NCBI GenBank assembly: GCA_030248225.1
Contig: JASANE010000256.1
Coordinates: forward strand, 1 to 64,000
Origin: Trileptium ribeirensis
Lineage: Eukaryota > Nematoda > Enoplea > Enoplida > Thoracostomopsidae
Length of the DNA: 64,000 bases
Reading direction: 5' to 3'
A model generated the notes under the pieces. It was not told where the DNA came from. It worked only from the letters and a program-made list of their open reading frames with translations, and did no database searches. This document shows, in pieces, positions 12,401-23,549 of this stretch. Numbering within the stretch: the first letter of the stretch is position 1; every line of letters begins with the position of its first letter. Made by a program: the position numbers and the translations under genes.

Positions 12401-15214
12401 TTGAAATCTTACTTCATATTAAATGGCGCCATCACACGTTGTACCCATTTCCTTGTTCGTTCATCGCGCTTGCCTCGAGGAATCTTTCGAGGGTCATAAT
12501 CCGGCGGATAGTATTTCTGAAACACAAATCGCAGATGAAAACAATTGTAGAATTATAACACTTTACAACATACAAATGTAACTACATGCCACACTCAGTT
12601 TTACTAGGATTCTAAGATAGTGAAAGGTTATGCTCTTGTAAACACCGTTGGCATCCGGTGCGAGGCAACTTGATTGGTCAAACAAAAGTCCAAAATTAAG
12701 AATTGTGGACTACAAATTTTGCTATTTTGAAATACATAAATTGTATGAAGTAATATGACAAACTCTGCTTGAATAAGCAACATATCTTCGATAATTATTG
12801 TTAGAAACCGATAACTTTTAGATCATGTTAGTCTAACTACTAGGGTGTTAAATAAATAAATTGTGGTATATAACTCCAGTTAGCATTTTAAAACTATCCG
12901 TGGGAACGTATTGTTCCTTTGACGTGGACGAAAAGTAAGGAAAGGCAACCTCTGCATAGAATCAATCCTCGTCGGGTGTTGAGACCTACCAACAACGAGA
13001 AGCCAGCAACTCTATCATGATTAAGACGTAAATACGGACCGCCGAAACTGTTGTAAGCCCAGATTGTGATTTGCAAATATAAGACACAGTTGGATCTTTC
13101 TAAATTTAGGTCTGCTCACAAAATTTATATAAAAAACTGAAATTTACTAAAGTTGGAATTACTTATTTGAGAGATCTTATGAATTACTTATTTCGCATGA
13201 GCTAGTGCAAAACCAGTATGTCCACGCCATACCCGCCAATTTTGTTTGAACAATCGATTTTAGCCAACTGTCCCGTAAAACACAGTTTAATAGTTTGAAT
13301 ACGTAAGGTATTTAGAATCTTGGCATTTGATGCCCTTCGCAAATATACATGAGATTCATTGAATAGATCGCATATAGCAACAAGTCAAATTCTATATATA
13401 TACTTCCGGAAACCAAAGCTGGAAACGCGTTGTTTACACCTGGTTAGCGTTAGGTTGTAAACCCGACGCAATAACTATTAAGTCGCTCGATCCTGCTGCG
13501 TTACCTTGAAATGTTTGACGGAGGCCCGAAAATATGTAACAAACTTGTTCAAAACCAAAACCCAATATTTACAGCTAGAAGCCGCAACATTGTCCTCATA
13601 ATACATTTATCGGATTACGAATGCAAGCTTTAAAATTCATTTTTCGCAACAGTAGGCGTTATATCTAGTTATGGCGGACCGAGGCTATGCAACACTCTGC
13701 TAACGCTGATCTTACGCAACTGACCGAAATCAAAAGAATTTAGCTATTACACAACATACATGTTTTAGGCATATAATACGAAACATCGCAATATACTCTA
13801 GTATGTGTTTAAATTCAGCGCTACTATGTGGATTGCTGTAGTTTACAAAAACTTCACAAAGGGACTAGGTAATACAAGCTTGGCAGTGGTTAAATTCAGC
13901 GCTACTGTGTAGATTTTTAGTTGATAGCACTTCACAAAAAACACTACGCAATATAAACTTGGGAATGCTTAAATTCAGCGCTATGAAGATGGCTGCATAA
14001 TATATAGCACTTCACAAAGGCAATATAAACTTGACGATGCTTAAATTCGGCGCTATTATTAGGTTTGCTGTATAATATGTAGCACTTCACAAAGGCACTA
14101 GGCAATATAATCTTAGTAGTCTTCCAATTCAGCACTACTATGTGGAATGCTGTAGTTTATAGCATTTCGCAAGTACTAAGCAATATAAGCTTCATAGTGT
14201 TCAAATTCAGCGCTACTATCAATAATGTTGTAATTTATAGCACTTCACAAAAACACTAAGCAATAAACTTGACAGCGTTTAAATTCAGTGCTACTATGTG
14301 GATTGTCTTAATTTATAGGCTTTCACAAAGGGACTAGTTGTAAAATAAGTATCAAGAAAATTATAAAAGCTATAGAACGCCAAAACTGGCTATGCTGTAT
14401 CTGAAAACCTGTAAAATTTCAGAGCCTTACTCCAAGTTTCAGAGAACGGCGATACCATGTGTGCCGCCAGCCTTTGGACGAAAACACACACTGCATGGTC
14501 ATATGTCCGAAAGCCCTAGGAAGTAGGCTCTATGCCTTGCCCACAGCAACAGTTTATTACAGGTGCAGTGGTTAAGTAGTTGCATCCTGATGGTGTGAAT
14601 ACCATAGTCAATACCTTAGTAATAGCCTTTGTGAGACAGCAAAATATGTCATATCAATTTTTTGGCAAAAGGGTCCTGAAAAAGATAGAAATTTTACGAT
14701 ATTAAATTACCCGACAACGATTGTACAGAATTACCGAAATCAATATGTGCCTTAAATATTCCTTCAAAAATATTTGTACAACTGTATGTAGCAAGCACGT
14801 ACGTGTACGTATACGTACAGCTAAAATCTTGCTAGTGGCAGTCTAATTTAACCACGGGTGCAAATTCCACGACTTCCGCCAATAAACAATGATAAGCTAT
14901 ACCATATCCTATATTTCAGATTATTTTAAACTACAGGATCTGAGCCCTGATTTGCTCGTTCTTTTATGTTTGACTATTCTAGCTGTCTTATGATCATTTG
15001 TTTTGGGGCATAAGTAGGTCCCGGTAGACAGACTTCAATTCTAAATGAAACAGCTTTGTATTCTCTGAATGTTAGTACAGCGCAATGCCGGTTGGCAAAA
15101 ATGCAACAAACACGACCGCACCCAAGGTGTGTCAATGCGATAATTTGTTGAAAACCTCAGTAATAGTAGTAGGATAACAAAGTAACTTACATTTAACACT
15201 TTCCGATCAGACAT
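6224..15214 (-). CDS. YJU2: YJU2/CCDC94 (CWC16) splicing factor, six exons, 3' end unresolved
   Basis: Members of this family join the spliceosome before the first transesterification and act in the nucleus. Six minus-strand exons join in phase: 15214-15191, 12516-12413, 9921-9777, 9323-9213, 7206-7004 and 6455-6224, for at least 273 residues. The protein opens MSDRKVLN then KYYPPDYDP, and has a four-cysteine zinc site at C44/C47 and C81/C84 (CNTCGE, RCTRC). It continues with the family block [18 protein letters not shown] and a charged coiled-coil region containing [11 protein letters not shown]. All introns are GT-AG. The sixth exon ends on a strong GTAAGT donor, but no last exon was found; read through, the frame stops 17 codons later. 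Exons 3-4 lie in the right arm of an inverted duplication, whose left arm holds dead copies of them. Confidence 0.9.
7004..7206 (-). CDS. YJU2: YJU2 exon 5, coiled coil
   Basis: Residues 129-195 plus two bases. It contains [11 protein letters not shown] and a long charged helix rich in E, R and Q. The donor CG|GTACTT is weak, but its phase matches the next exon exactly. If unspliced, the frame would end at TGA after WQTL. Confidence 0.85.
7490..8205. repeat. dispersed repeat, copy A, with internal duplication
   Basis: Begins TTGAGCGGAGCGAGGCGAAG and ends near CCACTACCGACTAGT. The same sequence lies inverted at 28595-29065. Within copy A a segment of about 244 bp starting TTTAAAAAACTTTTTTTGTT is repeated in tandem (about 7617 and 7861); copy B has it once. 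Later bases include TTAATTAGTAATTAGCTAATTAG. It lies in YJU2 intron 4. No terminal inverted repeat or coding potential is visible; it is probably a nonautonomous element. Confidence 0.9.
8206..8921. other. no recognisable gene (YJU2 intron 4)
   Basis: Intronic sequence between the dispersed repeat and the right inverted-repeat arm. Only short open frames without recognisable content. Confidence 0.6.
9213..9323 (-). CDS. YJU2: YJU2 exon 4
   Basis: Residues 92-128, beginning [20 protein letters not shown] and ending in a basic/acidic stretch (RAKKDEE). The acceptor is TTTTAG and the donor GTAACT; phase 0 at both ends. Confidence 0.95.
9777..9921 (-). CDS. YJU2: YJU2 exon 3, zinc-finger exon
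   Basis: Completes K43 and encodes residues 44-91, with both CxxC pairs (CNTC at 44-47, CTRC at 81-84) and KKFNARRE between them. The frame is intact, unlike the inverted copy at 4216-4361. Confidence 0.95.
10675..12412. other. no recognisable gene (YJU2 intron 2)
   Basis: Long intron sequence. A C-run lies near 12295. Several open frames of 60-90 codons have no recognisable content. Confidence 0.6.
12413..12516 (-). CDS. YJU2: YJU2 exon 2
   Basis: Residues 9-42, [16 protein letters not shown] through MAPFNM. The acceptor is TTTCAG. The donor GTAAGA leaves two bases of the codon for K43. Confidence 0.92.
12517..13785. other. no recognisable gene (YJU2 intron 1, part)
   Basis: AT-rich intron sequence without recognisable coding or repeat structure. 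Confidence 0.55.
13790..14345. repeat. ~78-bp tandem repeat, seven copies, in YJU2 intron 1
   Basis: The motif AAATTCAGCGCTACTATGTG recurs at about 13811, 13892, 13971, 14043, 14125, 14203 and 14281. Each copy is followed by ATAGCACTTCACAAA and GCAATATAA-like blocks. Spacing is 72-82 bp and units are clearly diverged. Confidence 0.92.
14346..15190. other. no recognisable gene (YJU2 intron 1, part)
   Basis: Intron sequence. A short palindromic ACGTACGTGTACGTATACGT lies near 14800. Nothing else recognised. Confidence 0.55.
15191..15214 (-). CDS. YJU2: YJU2 exon 1
   Basis: Encodes the eight residues MSDRKVLN, the conserved family N-terminus, and ends on a GTAAGT donor at phase 0. The ATG is at 15214-15212. 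Upstream sequence at 15215-15360 has no obvious promoter motif. Confidence 0.9.
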
Positions 15215-15489
15215 GTTCGCTAATAGGAGGATAAATTATTGTTGAATTTATTTAGCTGATAGCGAACCTAAAATATAATGTACATAATATATGCTGCTTG
15301 CTACCAATAATCATAGCGAAATTGATAAACAAGTTATCTAACAGTAGAGGCCAAAATCCTCATGAACGTGACTACCAAATGTTCACCACACCTCAAGAAT
15401 ACTGTAGCTAAAACTGACAGGAGTATCCATTTTAAGATTTCTGCATTGCACATATGTTATAAAATGGACAGCAGTATATTTGAAATCAT

Positions 15490-16290
15490 TATGGTTCTTG
15501 AAAAATTTGTACTTGAATTGGATTCGGTTTTTATCGATTCGTATTCGATTTGCAGCAAAATGTTCTTTATTTGTCTCGATTTGACTTTGGTTTACATAGT
15601 ATTGATCGGAATTTGCATTTAACTGTGCTTGATTCACGCCATTTCGTTCTTTGTTTGGCCTGGATTGATCTTGGTTTGCACCAAATCGGATTTGATTCAT
15701 GTTAAGTTACAGTTGATTTATACCGAATTGAGCGCCGTTTGCGTCAAATTTGTCTTGACTTGTGTTGAATCGCATTTGGTATACACCGATGTTTCCAAAA
15801 TTGCACCGCTTTGATCTTGGTTTGCACCGAATCGGTTTTTGGTTGCTTTGAATTGCGTTTGGTTTACGTCCCATTGGTTTTGGTGTTTATCGAATCGCGT
15901 TTGATTGACCCCGATTTCTTTTTGATTTGCACCGATTTGTATTTGGTTTGTCCCGGGTTTTGTTTACACTGAATCGTATTTGATTTGCACCGATTTGTTC
16001 ACATTTTGTGCAAAATTGATCTCGGTTTGCGATATGTCTCATTTGGTTTGCGCCACATTCGTTTGGGTTTGCATCGAATTGATTGTGGTTTGCGATATAT
16101 TGATCTCGATTTCTATTCAGTCGCATTTGATTTGTATTAATTCGTTCTTTATTCGTACCCAATTGATTGTAATTCGTGTTGAATTGCTCTCGGTTTGGGT
16201 AGGATTGCGTTTGGTATGCATTGATTCGCGTTTGATTTGCACCGGTTTGTTCATAGTTTGCGCCGGCTTCCTGTTCGTTTCTATTGTTCG
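15490..16290. repeat. 21-bp coding minisatellite (heptapeptide repeat)
   Basis: Degenerate 21-bp units on the plus strand look like TTTGATTTGCACCGATTTGT. They read on the minus strand as a heptapeptide with Asn at position 2 and Gln/Arg at position 5. There are roughly 35-40 units. The heptad pattern is kept although the DNA has diverged. Confidence 0.85.
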
Positions 16291-16312
16291 TGCTGGGTTG
16301 ATGTTGTTGTTT

Positions 16313-16660
16313 CTCTAGCGCTTGTTGAATCTTGACTGTATTCCGTTCTGCATTGGTTACTTCTAGATAAGCGATTGTAATTGTTATCGGATTACTTGTT
16401 TCGATTCTTTGTTCGGCGCCATATATGGTTGGCCCAAGCGGATGACCAGTAGTATTTTTCGCTTTCAATTATGATGTTTGGTTTGTTGCTCTAGCGCTTG
16501 TTGAATCTTGACTGTATTCCGTTCTGCATTGGTTACTTCTAGATAACCGATTGTAATTGTTATCGGATTACTTGTTGCGATTCTTTGTTCGGCGCCATAT
16601 ATGGTTGGCCCAAGCGGATGACCAGTAGTATTTTTCGCTTTGAATTATGATGTTTGGTCG
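16313..16660. repeat. ~177-bp direct tandem duplication
   Basis: The segment CTCTAGCGCTTGTTGAATCT through ATATGGTTGGCCCAAGCGG and TTTTTCGCTTT occurs at 16313-16485 and again at about 16490-16660 with only a few differences. It lies inside the degenerate minus-strand coding region and duplicates part of it. Confidence 0.95.
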
Positions 16661-17157
16661 TTGATTCTTTTGATAATGTTCTATTGTTAGTGACTTATTT
16701 TGTTGAACTGCGTTATTCTGTTGGACTTTAGTTCTTTCTTCCTCGTCGGCACTCTGCGACTCTTTTCTCGGTTGTGCCAATGGGATCTTCGATTGGTGTT
16801 GATCCAAATTTTGGCATACTTGTTGAAGTTCTTCTGCCAGAATCGCATGCTTTTTCATGAATCGCATTTATCTGTGATTCTGTTGCTGCAATTTTCGCAT
16901 TATTTACCACACTTCTCCTTCCGGATCTTTCATCATTGCAGTTAGTTCGTCGTCGCTTGCTTCTTCATGAAACATTTCCGTATAAGTTTCTTGCAAGCCT
17001 TCTTTATTATTTTGTTGATCTTTTCTTTTTGGTTCTGGTGTATTCAGGTCAAATTCCAGCATTATCTCCTCGAGTTTGACGTTTCCTGCACCTTTTCACT
17101 TTATAATAACTTAGCGCTTCCGACGTTCTTTGGTTTAGTCGGTTCTTTTTGTGCCAT

Positions 17158-17888
17158 TACGCCTGGTGGTGTTCTTTGAAGTGGAATTCTATTACTTTTA
17201 GAGTTTGAGCAAGCTTACGTAAAACGTCCTGATTATTTGGCTTATTAGTTTTTATTACAATATAAGTAGTTTCTATTTTGGCTTTTGCCCTATTTAGGAC
17301 AGGGGTTTGAATTTTTATTTTCGAAAATCTGAACACTTTTATTTTATTACAAATTGTTTCCCTCTTTTACACAGCATCCTGTTCAGCATATTACGTATAT
17401 TTTAGGTTTGAGTGAAGGTAGGGGTTAGATGGGATATTTTTATTATGACAGCTATAGGATGCTAAAAGAGGACGGGATTCGTTACCGAAGATGTGATGTT
17501 CGAGGTGTAGCCAACAGTATGCTGGAGGGGAGATTAGTGGTTCTTTTCGGCGTAGACTTATCCTTTTGCGGTGCTGCGAAACATCTGAGCCATGCGATTA
17601 CTAGCACTACTCGCTCCGGATTAAGCCAATTAACCACGAAAGCGTGCAAATAAAACGCTTATTCCAAATATGTAAAACACAATTAAGGCATGTTCTTTTT
17701 GTACCACAATTTAGCTCACGCCTTGTACTTCCGCCAATGAATTTAGTTCAATTTTTTATTTCCGTTTAAGCCACTCAACGTTTTGCTCTTTTGACTCTGC
17801 TTATTTGCTATGTCTATTAGCGTTAAGGTTTATCGCTAATTCTATTATCTTATGTTAGGTATCGCCTTTTACGAGGTCAATGCAATGG
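17158..17888. other. no recognisable gene
   Basis: AT-rich sequence upstream (minus-strand sense) of the heptapeptide-repeat region. Short open frames only. Confidence 0.5.
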
Positions 17889-18293
17889 CCCTGGATGGCT
17901 GACAATTGCACGAGTAACTGATTACCTAAGCCTATGTCCTTAGATTTACGCTAAGTACTGATCTTATTTAGTCGGCAACCCCTGGATGGCTGACCACCGC
18001 ATTAACTTCGATGGTAGCCATTGCGTTATAGCTGATGCTTTATTACAGCTCTTGTGATGCAACTGTCCCCGGATGGCTGACAACTTCACGATTATTTGAT
18101 AACCTGAGCCTAATTCCTTAGAATTACACTTGTTTGGCCGTTATCTTAATGTAGCTGTCCCCGGATGGCTGACAAATTACGCTATTATATACAAGAACTA
18201 TGTACTAGTGGCAACCTACTATCAAGTTATTCTCTAAGTGCCTTTGGCCTCCGGGTACCTGACCAAAGTTTCTATGGTCCCCGGATGGCTGAC
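17889..18293. repeat. spaced CCCCGGATGGCTGAC direct repeats
   Basis: The motif CCC(T/C)GGATGGCTGAC occurs at about 17889, 17980, 18066, 18158 and 18278, with a weaker version near 18247. Longer blocks (ACCTGAGCCTAATTCCTTAG against ACCTAAGCCTATGTCCTTAG) show a higher-order period of about 176 bp. Confidence 0.88.
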
Positions 18294-20480
18294 CGAAGTT
18301 GGCATTTGGGAATAACGTATCTCGATGGGGTAACCGAATCTTCGCCCTGGGTTATTCTCAGGCAATTCCCCAATCTAACTCCACGGGCCAACTCACTCGA
18401 CACAGGGCCGATATTTTTAAATATTATTAACTATTAAAAGCTAATACGCTATCACCAGTACTATTAGGTTTTATTTGGGTATTACTAAATTATAACTAAG
18501 TACTTTTTAGCTGTGAACTTCTGAGCCAATTATACATATTATTAAATCATGAAACCAAACTTGAAAACCCACAATATTATTCTCTGTACACACCTCCAGA
18601 AAGTACGTAATTCTCTTTACATGTAAACCTGTAGTGTCAAAAACAAGCCCTTAAGAACCTTGCAAAGCCAAACTTCACCGTTAAACAACTGGTGACACAG
18701 GTCGTAAATACAACAAACAACAAATATTTATTGAAAAATTAATTGTGCATGAAAAAGTTCACAATAAGCAATAAAACAGTGAAATGCAAAAGGAAAGATA
18801 GTTGCCAAATGACATGCATAATAATTTTATAAATAAAAGAAAGTTAGAAAGAGCTAAGTTCCTACTTACATCTAACCTATATTATACCAAATATGAGGGG
18901 GATTATTTCCTGAGCATCTATTTAAAGGTTTCTGTTGTAATGTAATAAGCGACCCAAGGTAGACATGTTTCAGAAGATTTTTGAATAACCTACAACTTTT
19001 CGCTGCAATACGTGGTTGGTTGTCAACTATTTTTGGCAATCAATTCCATGCATCCACTAAACGATTATTTTAATATATTGGTCTTGAATTTCTGTTTGCA
19101 CAATTTCATCGAATGTCCTCTAGTTTGAATTGTCCTCTAGTATACATGTAGTCGTTAGGATAAGCTATCTCAACAAGACTAGCTATGTTGCCGATATATA
19201 ATTAAATTAAAAACAACATGTTAGCATAATTCTTTCTGCTACTATGACATAAACCTTAAGTTCAAAATATACAGCGCATAGTTTTACGCGTAAAAGCGGA
19301 AGTATAAACAGCGAGCGCTACTTAATACGAACCGCAGCTCTAGATCATCAACCGAAGAAGTGAAATTAAAATGAAAATTATCTGACTACATCTTAGCTAA
19401 TTGCATAAATTAATGCAATTTATGCAAATTAAAGCGAAAATAAAACGAAACCAACAAAACAAAGATGAATCAGGTAAGAAAAAAGGACGTGTAAGGTAGG
19501 GAGCGGGTAATATGGAAAACATGAAGAACCCAGAATTTAGGTTGGGAAGGGGAATTCTTTGGACCGTTGAAACTCTTGAGGCCCCCAAAAAATTATTATT
19601 AATTTGATATGAAATCCCGAAAGTTGCTGTTATATCTAGCTAAGTAATATTTTCGTTAAATTTTAACGGGATTTTGAGCATATGCAGAAAACAAAAGAAA
19701 CATGCTCCTAATGCTCCAGCCTATTCCGTAGCGATTCAACATAAAGGAAGCTAGTAACATAGTAATGTAAGACATAAAACGCAATTTGGTGTGCCCGCGT
19801 TAAACAAATGGCAGAAAACATCGCGTTCCATTTAGAATTCATCAATTCCAAATTTATGTATTGCTTTATTAATTTATTAATGTATTAATGTCCATGTTTT
19901 AATATTAAAATGGAACGGCATGTGTTGAACGCTTAGATTTCCAGACGTTCATGCCATCAAATTCGATAGCGATACTCCCAGCGAGGCGAACCGAAGTCTG
20001 ATAGCGTTTGTGAGAGCGGCTTACGCAAACCACTGAACTATTTCGGCTCTATTGTAGGAACTTCGCAAACTGAGCGAATCGCAACTCGCCACAAACGTTA
20101 CTCGACATACTTAGTCAGGATTATGTGTTGACATATGCGTTGACGCCAGCAGGACAAGTGGGGCACTAAAAGTATAACATAGATTAAACTGTCCGAATAT
20201 TTTCTACAAAAAACCTATGTATAGACCCTAACTAAAAAAGTAAATCGCATTGTAACCAAACAACAATAGTTTGATTTAAGATGGCATAAGGTTTACTTGC
20301 AAGATATTGAAGATAGCTGGTGCAGCTCACCAACAGTAGGACGGTTTTGTGTGCCGGAGCTGACACTTTAAACGCACGTACACACGCAAGACGAACGTCA
20401 AAATCGCTAACTCGCTCACCACGCTATGTGCGTGACGTATTTAAAAATGCATAAACGAAAATGCTAACACTATTATTACT
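18294..20480. other. no recognisable gene
   Basis: AT-rich intergenic sequence. I see no domain, RNA gene or clear repeat. Confidence 0.5.
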
Positions 20481-20484
20481 AAAA

Positions 20485-20595
20485 TTTGTACCTCCAAACC
20501 AAACGACATAAATTTTTCCACGAAATTTGCGCACAGCTGTTGTCGATGGTTTCTAACGTCGGCAGATCACTGCATATATGGACATAAATTTTAAC
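20485..20595 (-). pseudogene. short LINE reverse-transcriptase remnant
   Basis: On the minus strand the translation SDLPTLETIDNSCAQI resembles the segment INDLSTLETINDSKLYA of the fragment at 1985-2530, where a LINE approaches its YADD motif. It is only about 110 bp and degenerate. Confidence 0.35.
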
Positions 20596-20599
20596 ATCG

Positions 20600-22285
20600 T
20601 TTTTTAAATAAGAAAGGTAGGTCGAATTTATCAGGAGATAAAACATGAACAGTGGCAGGCTAAACAAAATTGTTGCACGGTTATTAGCTCCGAGCTGGAG
20701 CCGAATTGCACACAGTGACCGTATGCTGTTTTACATCAAAGCTCCACTACGTCTTTACCATAAACGACAAAGGTCTGAAATTTCAAATATATTGAAAACG
20801 GTAATGTTGATAGTATTAACGTGGTTAGTAGAGTCATTATTAATGAGTAAATTGATTCATCCCAGGGACATACCAAAATCTTGTGTCACCGAGTATTGCC
20901 ACTAAACATGCAATCTATCTTCGTGCAAAGAACATACCACCATCTATCCCCGCACACCGGTGGATCCGCTTGTAATGCCGATACCACATTCCTTTCCCAG
21001 AGGCACCGGTTGTCCCCCCTTTTCACGGACCCCGGGCTCTTAAGTCTCCTTAGTCGCTGTTGTTAAATGTTGCCGAATGCTAAGTAGTTTGGTGTTCCAT
21101 GTTGATGCTGTCTCCCACCCCCGTCCCCCGAGGCACCGGCCACCTCCCCTTGCGTGACATCGTACATTGAGCATATAACGGGTTAGTGAATGTCATTAAG
21201 CTTTGTTGCCCACTAAGAAATTTAAAATACTTTTACATATAGCTGTAACCTTGCGGTTTACATTTTAAAAATCTTGGTGGTTTCGAGGATGAGCTTGGTG
21301 GTTAGATGTCGCTACTTGTATATACTGAAAAGATGTGCTTTTAAAGGCCAGAGACTCCACGCTTGCAGACCGAAGACCTTCCACATAGTACCTGGCTGCT
21401 TCCTGGTACCTCCAACTTCGACCATGTAGGGTACGGAACATCATTCTATTAAACTATATCTGTTCGACGTCATGGAATTTAAAATTTCGGACAAGGGGTG
21501 CGGTTTTACTAAAATGCCAGCGCTGAATCTGGCATCAGCCTTGGAGTTATCCCGTTATACTAAGAATTAATGCCTGTAGCGCTCTACATATTTGCAAGTC
21601 GGTAAGGTTTAACGAACCCATGCTTAAGAGCAGTAAAGTGAGACCAAAATTTTGAGGAAGTAGGTCATATGACACAGAGATAAAACAATAAAACTTTTCG
21701 TGTCGTAATCTCAGAATTAGCATTCAACCTATTTTCATCACAACCAGATGCCTGACTTATCACCCACCTTGTAGTGGGATTGAGTTACATTCCGCTCTAA
21801 ATATTTGGTATGACATCTGCTTGGAAATAAGAGAAGTAACGTCAAAAACGCACTTAATATTGAACAAAGAAGTGTTTTTGGTATATCGAAGGAGGTATGC
21901 TTTCCCATTGGTAATGGTTGATGGTAATGTCTCCAATCGTGCAATTCATCTGTCAAGAATATAAGATATCTGGTGTAAATGAGTACATTGGTGTTCTATG
22001 TGTAAATCTGCTAGAACGTACCGAAGCACATCGCTTTTTTGCTGCAGAATTAATACCTTAGCTAATCGCACCAACCGTTAAATATTCAAGAGAGGCTGAT
22101 TAAAATCTATCGTGCAATTGTTTTGCGTCATTCAATTTCACATTATCATGGTAAGCTATACCAAATTCAAAATTATCAGTGATTCAGTAAATTTTGATGC
22201 GGCTTGTTGTATCTGTGATATGCTCTTCACTTTCGAAACTGCAACTCCCACTGTCGAATACTACAGCTTTATAAATGTGAAATTG
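20600..22285. other. no recognisable gene
   Basis: Contains three GC-rich CGAGGCACCGG/CACACCGG-type segments at 20950-21140 without clear tandem order. No gene recognised. Confidence 0.5.
22148..22150 (+). CDS. candidate ATG-only first exon of the tubulin gene
   Basis: The first recognised tubulin exon starts at codon 2, phase 0, so the initiator ATG must sit alone at the end of an upstream exon. At 22148 an ATG is followed directly by GTAAGC, a near-ideal donor. Weaker alternatives are ATG|GTTAGT near 24250 and ATG|GTATTA near 24543. The assignment is inference; no transcript data are available. Confidence 0.25.
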
Positions 22286-22289
22286 AGCA

Positions 22290-22365
22290 GGGATATCTCA
22301 GTGGTCGTGTGGTCTGTTTGTGGCTATAGAGGTGCCGCAGGTTCGCATCTAGCCGCAGTGCAACT
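22290..22365 (+). repeat. tRNA-derived SINE-like head
   Basis: GGGATATCTCAGTGGTCGTG resembles a tRNA A box and GCAGGTTCGCATC, about 40 bp on, a B box. The spacing is tRNA-like but no full cloverleaf or CCA end is clear, so this is more likely a SINE head than a working tRNA. The 150-codon open frame across it is probably incidental. Confidence 0.45.
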
Positions 22366-23549
22366 TTTCTGCCTGCTGCTTTTCACATCCTTTAATCATG
22401 AAACCTTTTCACATTCCTTCGTCATTAAGCTCATATCTTTTCCCAAATATATATCGATTATAGCCTCTTTATATCTGCTGCGAAGTGAATCAAATCAAAG
22501 ATGTCGAGAAATACCAGTTATACAGGGTCGCCATTGTTCACCATGCATTATAAAAACAGCATAAGATTTTTGACGCCGGTTTTTTGAGCAGTGATGAGGG
22601 CTTTCTCCAAGTCTCCAAATTTCTCACACAACGTTTAGGCCATAACTTGTCAGAGGCATCGGACCAGAAAATGGAGATAGCCTGCAGAATCCTACTTATC
22701 AAGAACCGCAACTATTAACACGTAATATTTGTTTGAGCAGTTGTCTTTGAGCTATGACTGATCGAAAGTTTTAAAAATACGACCAAAAAAGTGGAATGTA
22801 GAAATTTTGACAAATTAATTATTGCTTGATGGAGTGAACGATAGGATTATATGGTTACTTAACCCATTGAACACGTTGGTTTTATTGTCTTGACCACACA
22901 AAGATTGCCACATTTCAGTATGTTTGTATGTAGCTCATTGGCATGTGTCTAAATGATTTCGGAGATCCTTAATGCGATAAAATGATTGTTTTTGCGTAAA
23001 TTGGGTAAAATAATGGGGTCCTGCAAATTAGAAATATGTCTTCTATATTTTTTATAATTTGAGGTGAAAAATTTTTAAATATTTTCGTCCTTTTTGGTCG
23101 TTGGAAGAAGAAATGCAAGGCATCGACGTCGGTTAGTGCCGCCGTCTTCAAACGTGCTTTGTATATATATACAATGGGTTAAGTGTAACGGGCGTGTTTG
23201 GCTACAATACCAGCATAGGAAGGCGAGGCGGAGTACCTTAAGTGGCCGCCGTATCGCTTGAAATGTGAGCAGTCGGGTAGCAGCAGAAAGAGCATTTACG
23301 CCATCGGTGTCTATACGGGTAGGGGTTACCTTCTAAGGATGGGATCTCCAAGCCATATTTACCTTTTGAAGGCTCTGCACCCTCCTCCCAGCTCCCTCGC
23401 CACGCGCCGACTGTGTGCAGAAAATATTAGCATGAACTGTAGTAAAATCGCAAAAAAATTGGTGTTAAATAGAAATGAATTGTGGCAAAATTGTCATGTT
23501 CAGTTCTAGCCCCCGCCGATAGTATACCCCTTCCGCCAACGGACCTTTC

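Larger units (their letters stand above)
15480..17157 (-). pseudogene. degenerate coding region with Asn-rich heptapeptide repeats
   Basis: On the minus strand, coding-like sequence runs from MAQKEPTKPKNVG (ATG at 17157) through LEEIMLEFDLNTPEPKRKDQ and HEEASDDELTAMMKDPEG, then a Gln-rich part (ELQQVCQNLDQHQ, DEEERTKVQQNN), with frameshifts and stops. It is followed by a long run of seven-residue repeats of the type [A/T]Nxx[Q/R][F/I][G/N], such as TNYNQLG TNKERIN or ANHNQFD ANPNECG. The repeat blocks at 16468-15887 and 15700-15383 are in one frame, broken by two stops. I do not recognise the protein; a retroelement gag-like or low-complexity host protein are both possible. No polymerase domain lies nearby. 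Confidence 0.6.

Noticed and set aside
15980..16318. 112-codon plus-strand frame
   Set aside because: Shadow of the minus-strand heptapeptide repeat; its Cys/Ile/Leu-rich content mirrors the Asn/Gln codons of the other strand.
22112..22564. 150-codon plus-strand open frame
   Set aside because: Crosses a SINE-like tRNA head and has no recognisable domain.
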